Source: Stercorarius parasiticus (Eukaryota > Chordata > Aves > Charadriiformes > Stercorariidae). Taken from it: 64,000 nt of DNA. The stretch covers positions 2,583 to 66,582 of the forward strand of contig VWZL01002555.1 in assembly GCA_013396915.1 (NCBI GenBank), given 5' to 3'. Of this stretch, positions 1-9,700 are shown piece after piece (the first letter of the stretch is position 1; each line of letters begins with the position of its first letter). Under the pieces are notes generated by a model that saw nothing but the letters and a program-made list of their open reading frames with translations, did not search any database and was not told the DNA's origin. A program made the translations under genes and the position numbers.

Positions 1-226
1 GGCTACGGGCCTCCCCCGCCGCCACCGGGCAAGGGAGGCCCAAGCCCCTCCAGTCCCGCTCTGCCTCTTACCACCAGCTCTTCCTCCTCCTCCTCCTGGG
101 GAAAAGAAAAGAAAAGAAAACACAGCCGTTACCGACCGACGGTCAAGTCGCCCTCCCGAGGAGCTCCGTCCCGCCGCGGCTCACCTCGGGCTCCCCGGCG
201 TGCACGACGCTGTCCCGCAGCCCCAT
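1..226 (-). CDS. UQCRH: UQCRH, cytochrome bc1 complex hinge subunit (5' part only, runs off the window)
   Basis: Acidic hinge protein of mitochondrial complex III, which sits beside cytochrome c1 and helps cytochrome c docking. Two coding exons are visible on the minus strand. Exon 1 (226-185) encodes 14 residues starting MGLRDSVVHAGEPE and ends at a GTGAGC donor. Exon 2 (95-72) follows a CCCCAG acceptor, encodes six glutamates then Leu-Val, and ends at a GTAAGA donor. The mammalian protein also starts MGL and has a glutamate run followed by LVDP, so the match rests on the acidic run, the exon phase and the position next to LRRC41. The start is chosen for the MGL match and the good context (GCCATGG). 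Bases 1-71 are intron 2, and the cysteine-rich remainder lies outside the window. The residues between MGL and the acidic run differ from human, which is unremarkable in this N-terminal segment. Confidence 0.88.
72..95 (-). CDS. UQCRH: UQCRH coding exon 2 (24 nt micro-exon, poly-Glu)
   Basis: Eight codons (EEEEEELV) between a pyrimidine-rich CCCCAG acceptor and a GTAAGA donor. On the plus strand the acceptor tract reads as a GAAAA pentamer repeat (101-120). Confidence 0.85.
101..121. repeat. (GAAAA)n short tandem repeat
   Basis: Four pentamer units on the plus strand. On the minus strand they form the TTTTC-rich pyrimidine tract of the UQCRH exon 2 acceptor. Confidence 0.85.
185..226 (-). 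CDS. UQCRH: UQCRH coding exon 1
   Basis: Holds the ATG (226-224) and 14 codons, ending phase 0 at GAG|GTGAGC. The 5' UTR continues upward into the shared promoter. Confidence 0.88.
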
Positions 227-268
227 GGCTCCGCTCCCGCCCCACAGAAGGACTCGCCAGGGTCACCC

Positions 269-278
269 ACCGGAAGTG
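269..278 (+). promoter_or_regulatory. ETS/GABP-type site
   Basis: ACCGGAAGTG, an exact match to the ETS core with flanks, followed by weaker copies at 291-300 and 297-306. This is typical of nuclear-encoded mitochondrial gene promoters such as that of UQCRH. Confidence 0.6.
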
Positions 279-549
279 GCGCTGCCCGCCCCGGAAGCGG
301 AAGCGCGCCCGCAGCGGCGCTGGGACCGCCCCCCCCGGGGATGGTGCTTCAGGGCTCGGCCCTTCCCTTCCAAACATGGCAGCCGGCACCGGTGATCGCC
401 TCAGGATAGCACCCGCGCCGTTCCCGGCCTTCTCTTTGCTTTTCTTCACGGGTATCGCAGCCTTGCAGCCGGCTCGGCCTGGCTGCCGCTGCCGGCCCTG
501 TTCGACGGCGACCTCCCCAACATGTCCGCCCGCTCCCTCCTCTTCCTCC

Positions 550-561
550 CAAGATGGCGGC
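550..561 (+). promoter_or_regulatory. YY1 site, first copy
   Basis: CAAGATGGCGGC. The same 12-mer recurs 45 bases downstream. Its internal ATG could also be read as a start codon. Confidence 0.6.
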
Positions 562-594
562 GGCGCGCGGGCGGGAGAGGGGGTTGTCCCTCCC

Positions 595-606
595 CAAGAT
601 GGCGGC
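595..606 (+). promoter_or_regulatory. YY1 site, second copy
   Basis: CAAGATGGCGGC again. The ATG in it opens a short frame (MAAERRR) that meets a stop directly before the N at 624. Confidence 0.6.
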
Positions 607-623
607 GGAGCGGCGGCGCTGAG

Positions 624-624
624 N
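624..624. other. Single N, probable collapsed assembly gap
   Basis: Falls between the YY1 boxes and the LRRC41 exon 2 acceptor, exactly where LRRC41 exon 1 is missing. The gap is probably longer than one base. Confidence 0.6.
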
Positions 625-658
625 CAGCCTGCCGCCCTCTCCCTCTGGCTCTCCGCAG

Positions 659-745
659 CGCTGCCCGGGCACCTCCTGCGGGGGCTCCTGCCGCTTCTCA
701 CCGTCTTCCGACTCGAGCGGGCCGAGGGAGCCGCGCGGAGAGCAG
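659..745 (+). CDS. LRRC41: LRRC41 exon 2
   Basis: A strong pyrimidine tract ending CTCCGCAG precedes it. It encodes [20 protein letters not shown] and the following basic residues, and ends phase 1 at GCAG|GTGACA. Its first two bases complete a codon begun in the unseen exon 1. Confidence 0.88.
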
Positions 746-3700
746 GTGACACCGGCGGGGACGGTGACAAACCCTTACGGGGGGGAGAGAGGAGCCCCCC
801 AGAACTGACGGGGGTGGACAAATGCCCCCCCCACACACACGGGGCGGGGGGGATGCCCCCGACCTACAGAGCTGACCCCACACCGGAGGGACCCCCAGCT
901 GGAGGGACAAACCCCTCCAGGCTGGATATGGGAGCCCTGGGACTAAGGGGGTGACACCCACGGAGTGCAGTCCCCACCATCAGAGGCGGCCTGGCCACCT
1001 CCCCACGTCCAAAATCTCAAGCCCCGACCCCAGGGAGAGTTCACACAGCGGTGCGGGCCCTGCTGTAACTCTGCTCCTTTTGAGGACCAACAAAACTGCC
1101 ATTTTTTAATCTCCCCTTCCTTAAAAGGCAGTGGGCTCCCCCTCACCACAAAGCACCATCCTTTTGCCGCAGGGGTCTGGGTGCGCCCCCCCCCGCACTG
1201 CCCCTTCTCTGCCCAGTGCCCCTCGGGGCCCCAGGATGGGGAGACTGGGTGAAAGCGCCTGGTTGATTATTTTTCTTTCCCAGGCCTCTCGACGCAGCCC
1301 ATCTGGCGCAAGCTGTGGGACGATGTGATGAAAACCAGGCCGCCCAACTCGGAGGTGAGGAAATGCTGCCCGTGGGAGAAGGGGCACAATGCAGGTTTCT
1401 TCCGTGAGGTTTCATTTTGAAGCCTGAAGGTGCTGCTGGCCACCTCCCAGCGATTGCTGGCACTTGGTTATAAGCGTTCATAGAACTTTCAACCAAGGCA
1501 TGACCCTGGAATTACAATAATTTTGGGAAACAGGGCTCATAAAAGGAAGTGTATTGTACAGTCACACCCTTCATCTCACAACAGCGAGTTGGTGAAAGAA
1601 TAAATCCTGTCTTTAAAGATGCAACTCTTAGGGAAACAGAGGATAAAAACAGTATCTGATATCATGCTTACACCTACACTGGCAAAAAAATGTGCTGATG
1701 TCTTAGAAAGCACTAGAAAAATACTTGCAGAAGACAGTGAGTTTGCAAGAATGGTTTTACATAGGAAAACTGAAGCAGCTCCATTGATTCAGCATCGCGA
1801 AAGAATAGTTAACAGACAACTTAATCACAGTCTATAAATAGACGCTTGGGAAGAAAACTCCTCATTATGTGATTTTTAATAGTCAAAAACATGGCTGAGC
1901 TTCAGCTTCAGACCACTGAATATGTTTTAATTAGGCCAAAAGCAGGATGAAGAGATAGCAATGAGAGTAACTTGGTTTTTCAACAAATACAATGAGAAGG
2001 ATGTTGAGAACTAGGAAGGTAGTCTCAGTTGCGCTAGCAGTAGGTTTTTTTGGACACCGTGTTTACCAGCTTAGCAGATAGCAATAATTCAACTTAAAAA
2101 GGACAAGAAAAAAAGTGGCTGGCTTTTTGTTAACATGGTCATGTTGAATAGGTTTTACCCTGGTTGACTCTAAGGTAATTTAATTGCAGAATATAACCTG
2201 TTGGAGGAAGAAGTTCCTTGAAACGTTCTTCTCAAACGTTCTTCATGGTGTCTTGGATGTTTCCTCTGACTGGCGTCTCAATGACCGTCACTTTTCACCA
2301 CTGCTCCACAGCTCCCCGCACGTTTCCCAGCTTACCCTCTGCAACATGCTGCAGGGCGCGGTGGAGCTCACTGCTGAGCACAACCAGAAAGTGCTTGAAA
2401 ACTTGGCTGTCTCCCTGCGGATCCTGAAGTTCCAGCACCTCCTCTCCTCCGACCAGTCCATCAGGCGTTCACTGGTTTTACTTCTTCACCGGCTGATTCA
2501 CCATGGCTCTGTCAGCCAAGTGTCCATGTATTCCTGGCCAGTTCCCGACACGGTTCTTCTCGTTCTCATTTTGAGCATGAGTGCTGGGTTCTGGCGCTCG
2601 GGAAATGCCCTCACGTATCAGAGCAGCCCATGTGGCCTTTGCAGAGAGAAGGACAAAGCCCAAAGCCAGGAGTCAGCACAAGCGCAAGCAGAGAGGGGCC
2701 ACTGCGATGGAAGGGAGTGGAGCGATGGTGAGAACAAAAAAGGATCTCCCAGGGCTCCGGAGGAGGCTGATGCGGAGGTCAACAGATGCAGGGCTGATGT
2801 TTGCCTGAACTCTGTCCTCTCCGGCCCAAGAAGTACTCCGCAAAACCAAGCATGTGAGGAGGCAAGCATCAAGGTGCCCTGTGACCACACCAGTATTCAG
2901 GGAGGGTCTTCTCATTGCATTTCAGACCAGCTGTCCTGTCACCCCGTTCTTCGAAAGACGCACAGACGGCTGAAGTCTGCAGTGGGGAAGAAACGTCGCT
3001 GCCTTAGACGAAGCAGGGGACCATATGCTGACCCAGAAGACCTGTATGATTTTGTTTTTACTGTTGCTAGAGAGGATAAGTCAGGGTTACTCAAAAACAG
3101 CACCACAGAAGGAGAAAATGCTGAGAACTGGACTAGTTCCTCCCCAGGATCTCCATGCACTGGCCGTGCTGGCTGTAAGAAAAGAGGAGGATCTGCTGGG
3201 ATTTTTTCTCTGAAAGCTGCTCATCCCTTTCGAAGCGTGTCCACGCTGGAATTGTTCTCCATTCCTTTGACTGGGGAGACATGTCGGACCCTGAGTAACC
3301 TACTGAGCTCCTGGGTGTCTTTAGAGAACTTGGTTCTGTCTTACAACGGTTAGTGGTATGAAAAGGTTGCTTCCTTCCAGCTCTGGTCTAATGGTCTGAC
3401 TTATTGCTCAGGTTTACTCTGATTTTATTTTTACTGGAACGGTCATTGTAAGAGTATTGGTACCTGGTTTTGAGAATCGCATTGGTAGAGGTGGTTAATG
3501 AGTGTGANAGGGAAACAGAGGATAAAAACAGTATCTGATATCATGCTTACACCTACACTGGCAAAAAAATGTGCTGATGTCTTAGAAAGCACTAGAAAAA
3601 TACTTGCAGAAGACAGTGAGTTTGCAAGAATGGTTTTACATAGGAAAACTGAAGCAGCTCCATTGATTCAGCATCGCGAAAGAATAGTTAACAGACAACT

Positions 3701-6700
3701 TAATCACAGTCTATAAATAGACGCTTGGGAAGAAAACTCCTCATTATGTGATTTTTAATAGTCAAAAACATGGCTGAGCTTCAGCTTCAGACCACTGAAT
3801 ATGTTTTAATTAGGCCAAAAGCAGGATGAAGAGATAGCAATGAGAGTAACTTGGTTTTTCAACAAATACAATGAGAAGGATGTTGAGAACTAGGAAGGTA
3901 GTCTCAGTTGCGCTAGCAGTAGGTTTTTTTGGACACCGTGTTTACCAGCTTAGCAGATAGCAATAATTCAACTTAAAAAGGACAAGAAAAAAAGTGGCTG
4001 GCTTTTTGTTAACATGGTCATGTTGAATAGGTTTTACCCTGGTTGACTCTAAGGTAATTTAATTGCAGAATATAACCTGTTGGAGGAAGAAGTTCCTTGA
4101 AACGTTCTTCTCAAACGTTCTTCATGGTGTCTTGGATGTTTCCTCTGACTGGCGTCTCAATGACCGTCACTTTTCACCACTGCTCCACAGCTCCCCGCAC
4201 GTTTCCCAGCTTACCCTCTGCAACATGCTGCAGGGCGCGGTGGAGCTCACTGCTGAGCACAACCAGAAAGTGCTTGAAAACTTGGCTGTCTCCCTGCGGA
4301 TCCTGAAGTTCCAGCACCTCCTCTCCTCCGACCAGTCCATCAGGCGTTCACTGGTTTTACTTCTTCACCGGCTGATTCACCATGGCTCTGTCAGCCAAGT
4401 GTCCATGTATTCCTGGCCAGTTCCCGACACGGTTCTTCTCGTTCTCATTTTGAGCATGAGTGCTGGGTTCTGGCGCTCGGGAAATGCCCTCACGTATCAG
4501 AGCAGCCCATGTGGCCTTTGCAGAGAGAAGGACAAAGCCCAAAGCCAGGAGTCAGCACAAGCGCAAGCAGAGAGGGGCCACTGCGATGGAAGGGAGTGGA
4601 GCGATGGTGAGAACAAAAAAGGATCTCCCAGGGCTCCGGAGGAGGCTGATGCGGAGGTCAACAGATGCAGGGCTGATGTTTGCCTGAACTCTGTCCTCTC
4701 CGGCCCAAGAAGTACTCTGCAAAACCAAGCATGTGAGGAGGCAAGCATCAAGGTGCCCTGTGACCACACCAGTATTCAGGGAGGGTCTTCTCATTGCATT
4801 TCAGACCAGCTGTCCTGTCACCCCGTTCTTCGAAAGACGCACAGACGGCTGAAGTCTGCAGTGGGGAAGAAACGTCGCTGCCTTAGACGAAGCAGGGGAC
4901 CATATGCTGACCCAGAAGACCTGTATGATTTTGTTTTTACTGTTGCTAGAGAGGATAATTCAGGGTTACTCAAAAACAGCACCACAGAAGGAGAAAATGC
5001 TGAGAACTGGACTAGTTCCTCCCCAGGATCTCCATGCACTGGCCGTGCTGGCTGTAAGAAAAGAGGAGGATCTGCTGGGATTTTTTCTCTGAAAGCTGCT
5101 CATCGCTTCCGAAGCGTGTCCACGCTGGAATTGTTCTCCATTCCTTTGACTGGGGAGACATGTCGGACCCTGAGTAACCTACTGAGCTCCTGGGTGTCTT
5201 TAGAGAACTTGGTTCTGTCTTACAACGGTTAGTGGTATGAAAAGGTTGCTTCCTTCCAGCTCTGGTCTAATGGTCTGACTTATTGCTCAGGTTTACTCTG
5301 ATTTTATTTTTACTGGAACGGTCATTGTAAGAGTATTGGTACCTGGTTTTGAGAATCGCATTGGTAGAGGTGGTTAATGAGTGTGATGACTTGTTTGAGG
5401 GAGAGAATGGGGCCCTCCTGCCCCAGAACAGCCCCTGGCCTTGTGCTTAAACTCCATCCAGAGAGGGTGAAGGGAAGAGCCAGATCTCCATCTGCTGTGT
5501 ACACTGTCAGTGCTCTAGCTTAAGAACGTGTAGATAAAGCAGTCTGTGAGTTTAGCCTTTGACTTAGGTTGCTTGGCTGCTGGTGCAGCTCCATCTGCGT
5601 GTGTGTTGGTGTCTGTACAGGCACATCTAACACCTTTCTGTACAAATGCTGTTCCAGGCCTGGGTGATAATATCTTCTGCATCCTCTCTGGGCTCCGGGC
5701 CCTCTCCCGCCACTCGGACTGCCACCTCCGCGTGGTGCGCGTGAGTGATGTCTTCTCTCACATGCCCTGCATGGAGCTTGTTTGCTGCATCCTGAGCGCC
5801 TTTCCCCAGCTCCACACACTGTCAGTCAGCTTCGACCTCAAAAACCAGCTGGAGGTGAACACGCCAGAGGGGAATCCAAGCTGCAGTGAGGCAGAAATCC
5901 CAGGTAGGAATCATCATTCTGAGCAATGACCAGGACACAGCAGGCAGACAGAGCCGTAAAAGCTTGGCAAGCAGATTTGAACTCTGCACTGTTACAGTGG
6001 TGTGTAATTAAGCAATTACAGCCTCACCTTTCTGATTTAGATGGTTTTGCAGTTTGTCATTTCTAGTTTGTGGCATGCTCTGTGGAGCCTGGGTCTTGGA
6101 CAAAGCATTTTATTGCTGTATGCCAACCTGCTGCAACATCAGCTTTGTACAGGGCCAGTCGTAACCTGCAGGGACTGTCCCCGCAGCCCATGGGAGCAGA
6201 TCCCACCAGATCTGTAAATCGATTGTGAGCTTCTGCTTTGTCCATCCTATTGACTGTGAGGCTCTAAGCCTTAGATGGACCCTTAAGCAGAAGGAAAGCA
6301 TCTCTTGATCATCATAATACCACAGGTGATGGCAAAGCACTGCCCAAGCCTCTGGATTACAGTCTGGGAGCTATAGCAGTGTGTTCTCAGCCCTTGGGCC
6401 CAAGGTCTCATTGCCCCTGAATGACCAGAAGAGCAGTAAGCAAAGCTTGAGAGAGTATGGAGTGGGGTCAGTGCAGAGCTGTGCTCTGGGAAGATGCTGA
6501 CTGGTTTGTGTGTAAAGTTTTCTTAAGCGTTGTTTCATTGCCAGAACACAGTAGAAATTGGTGGCCCTGTGGTCTGGCAGGAGTCCTGAGATGAGCCTTA
6601 AGTGATCTACATTACCATAGGTTTGAGTTGCCATAGTGCTCTGTGAGGCAGGGCATGTCGCATAGGCACTTTCTGCCAACCTAAATGATAGTCATGTCAG

Positions 6701-9700
6701 GCACACGGGCTTCTTGCTTGTTCTAGTACCTAGCTCCAGACCAAGCTCTTTCATTGTTGTTTATTTTTCTTCCCTTAGAGAGCTGCCTGGAGCAGCTGGA
6801 GATCCGATTCCCCAGGGAACCTCTGCACACCGCATTTCTGGTGCCAGTGCTCAAGGCGTCAAAGTCCCTCCAGCAGTTGTCCCTTGACAGCGCCACACTG
6901 CCCTGTTCTCAGGAGCTTGGTCTCCTTTTGGAGGCGCTCAAAGGTACTCTGCTAACCTGTAGGTAGCATCCCTGTGAGACACAGAGTAGCTTCCTTGCTG
7001 TGATCTTCCATCCTTTAGCATGAAGACAGCTCAGGTGGGTCCATTTCTTCAGTGTGGACATCCTGAAATCTCCCAAGAAAAGGAAATGTGTGTCAGCAAT
7101 CCCACTTTCTGTGCTGAGCATGTGAATGATGCTGCACAGCAGGTTGGTTCCTTTTTAATTACCCACAATCCAGCACAAATTATCCACGGTCCAACTCAGT
7201 TTCTGGGCATTAACTGGTAGTTGGGTCAGGCTCTTTTCATCCCAAGGCCGAACAGTATTTTACCTGAGAACTTGTTTTGCTTTTAGAGTGTAATCCAAAT
7301 TTGAAGAAACTGAGCTTTCACGATATGAACCTGGCTGAGCACCAGAAAGAAGTTCTGCTTTTGCTTCAGGATCCCATCCTGCAAGGTACAGCAAACTCCT
7401 GGGTGCTGTTGCTTGGAAAGGTGCTGCAGGTGGCTGCTTTTGGCTGGCTGATATTTAAGAGGGGATCTTCCAGTGTGTAACGTTTAGCCAAATATCACTG
7501 TCCCTGCAGCAGGTCCATAGCTTTTGGCAGAATGGGAACACCTCTGGTTCTTTGTGCCAGCAGGGCAGAGAGAGGAGCAGCTGCAAAGCTGGTGTATGCT
7601 GCAGAATCTGTAGTCTTGGCTATGAAACAAAGATTTTTAACCTGCAGAGCACATCAGCCTTTAAGTGGGTCAGCTGACAAAGCCGCTTCCCTGGGTGTGA
7701 TCTCTGCTCTTTTTCTGTGACAGAGCCGTGGTGCTGTTGTATGCCATCCACTGCTGGGGAAGCTTTGTTCTTGCATATGGATTAGGGGCTGGAGCTGTCT
7801 GCAGCATGTAATTATGGAATAATGAAGCACACAGGGAGTACTAACATGTACTGTCAATCCATTTCTTCCATAGAAATCACATTTTCCTTCTGCCGTCTGT
7901 TTGAAAGCTCTACTACTGAGTTTTTGTCAGAAATAATCAATACAGTGAAAAGAAATTCATCTCTGAAGAGCCTCAAACTGCCTGGGAATCGCCTTGGTGC
8001 GTACTGTGGTTGTTGCTATGGGGCCTTGACCTTAGACCAGCTCTCTTGGAGATAAGTTCAGCATGGAGGTCAGCAGCTAGCAATGGTCCTGACTCCAGCC
8101 CTGAAGTTAACACATGCACAGAGTGGATTTAGCTCACAAAATAAGGAGCACTGAATTCATTTTTTAAAGGTAGAATTTCAGTTGTGTTCAGCAATGTACC
8201 ACGAGTCCAGGTGCTGCGCAGGCATTACGGTTGCTTTTCTCCGCAGCAAAAGCGGGTATCAGCAGGACTCCAGATTTGACTGAACACTGATCTGCTTCAG
8301 ACCTTTTAACAGGAACAGATCCAGCAGCAGATGCACAGTGTCTCATCCAGAGGCACAGGTTTTGACCAGGTTTGGGCATTTTGTGCCTTAAAAGCAGTTG
8401 GCAGCCACTGGAGGGACGGGAACAAGTAAAGGAAGGGTTTGTATCAAAGTGGGACAGAATTTACATAAATTATAGGCTTTTTGGATCATAGGCCAAGTAG
8501 AAACGTTTGAGAAATGAATTTCAGGTAAATCCAGAATATTGTTTTCCGGTTTTAATTAAATGGGAAGGCTTGGGGTCACCTGGAATAGACTTAATTTCTA
8601 AGGTTTGTGTTTAACCCTGTGCTTTTGGCCATTTCTTTAGAACAAAGCTGCATACTGACTGCTCAAACAAACCCAGGATTTTTCTAGTGAAACAAACTGC
8701 CCAATCAGCAAGTGTTTCCATTGCCTTGAACACTGTGCTCCGGGGGGTGAACTTGCTCTACGCCACTGAGGGGGACAAACTGAGGGTGCAAAGATGAGCC
8801 CCTTCGCTGCATGCACGTGCTTACAGCCTCCTTTCTGCACTATTATCCCAGCCCTGTGGTCGTTTAAGACAGTTCCCAGTTTGCATCTAACACCTGCATT
8901 TCTCCCCTCTTAGGGAATCAGAGGCTGGTCGCCCTTGCTGACATTTTCTCTGAAGATTCCTCCTCTTCTCTTTGCCAGCTGGATGTCAGGTATTCTGCTG
9001 CTCTAAACACCCTGAATTTCTTGTTTTGGGAGGGCCAGAGCTGAACTGGGCTTGGACAGCAGGAGAAGCCTGAGCATGGTTTTGTTCCTTCCTCAAGGGA
9101 ACCTGTGCCCAAGAAAAGCTTAGAGGATGCTGCAATGGGCACATACAACCTCAGGGACCTCCAGCATCTCTGAGGGATCTCACTGTCCCTTTTATAAATG
9201 GGTCAAGCTCTGTCTTAAAAGTAGCTTTGGTTTGCTGCTCCCTTGGGAGGCTGCTGGAAGTCCTTCCTGCGCTGTAGGTTAGAACTAACATCCCTACATG
9301 CTGATTCTTAGGCATCAGCGTGAATAGCTCTGTTCCCACTGCCCTGCAACGGGGAGAGAATGCTCTCATTGCCCCTGCCAGATCCTGTGAATGTCTCTGC
9401 ATTCCTTTCATAATCTTTGGTCTTCAGCCTGAACTGCTGCTCTCTTCTTGAGCCTGAATGGCCATAAAGACAGGCAGTAACCTTCACGTTATGGAGGGTG
9501 ACATTTCTGCAGTACTGACTGTATTGCTTGATCTCCCCCCTCCCCTGCTTCTTTATATCCTAATGGCTCAGGTAGCTGAGAGTACACAGGCTTGACAATT
9601 TATTTACTATGGCCACTCCTGCAGCAGCCTTGAATCCTGAATCTGTATCTGCACCTGACTGTTACTGTGCCTCTCACAAGATTAAGTCCAGCATGCAACT

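Larger units (their letters stand above)
227..658. promoter_or_regulatory. Bidirectional CpG-island promoter of UQCRH and LRRC41
   Basis: GC- and CpG-rich sequence between the divergent starts of UQCRH (minus) and LRRC41 (plus), with no TATA box. It contains an ETS consensus ACCGGAAGTG (269-278), two further GGAAGCG boxes (291-306), and two exact YY1-type CAAGATGGCGGC boxes (550-561, 595-606). YY1 boxes of this kind usually sit just downstream of housekeeping start sites, so LRRC41 transcription probably starts upstream of about 550. An N at 624 interrupts the region where LRRC41 exon 1 should be. Confidence 0.8.

Noticed and set aside
129..836. 235-codon minus-strand frame at the left end
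   Set aside because: A GC-driven open frame that crosses the promoter, the UQCRH donor and the N, rich in Arg/Pro/Gly with no motif.
376..954. 192-codon plus-strand frame through the LRRC41 promoter
   Set aside because: Only its part at 659-745 is coding (exon 2). The rest is CpG-island sequence with a splice acceptor and donor inside the frame, and it crosses an N.
2478..2915. Minus-strand frames inside LRRC41 exon 4
   Set aside because: Shadows of the coding strand. They repeat in both copies of the duplication.
1630..5386. A real biological tandem duplication of LRRC41 exon 4
   Set aside because: Possible in principle, but the N exactly at the junction, the near-identity and the frame break favour unmerged contigs.
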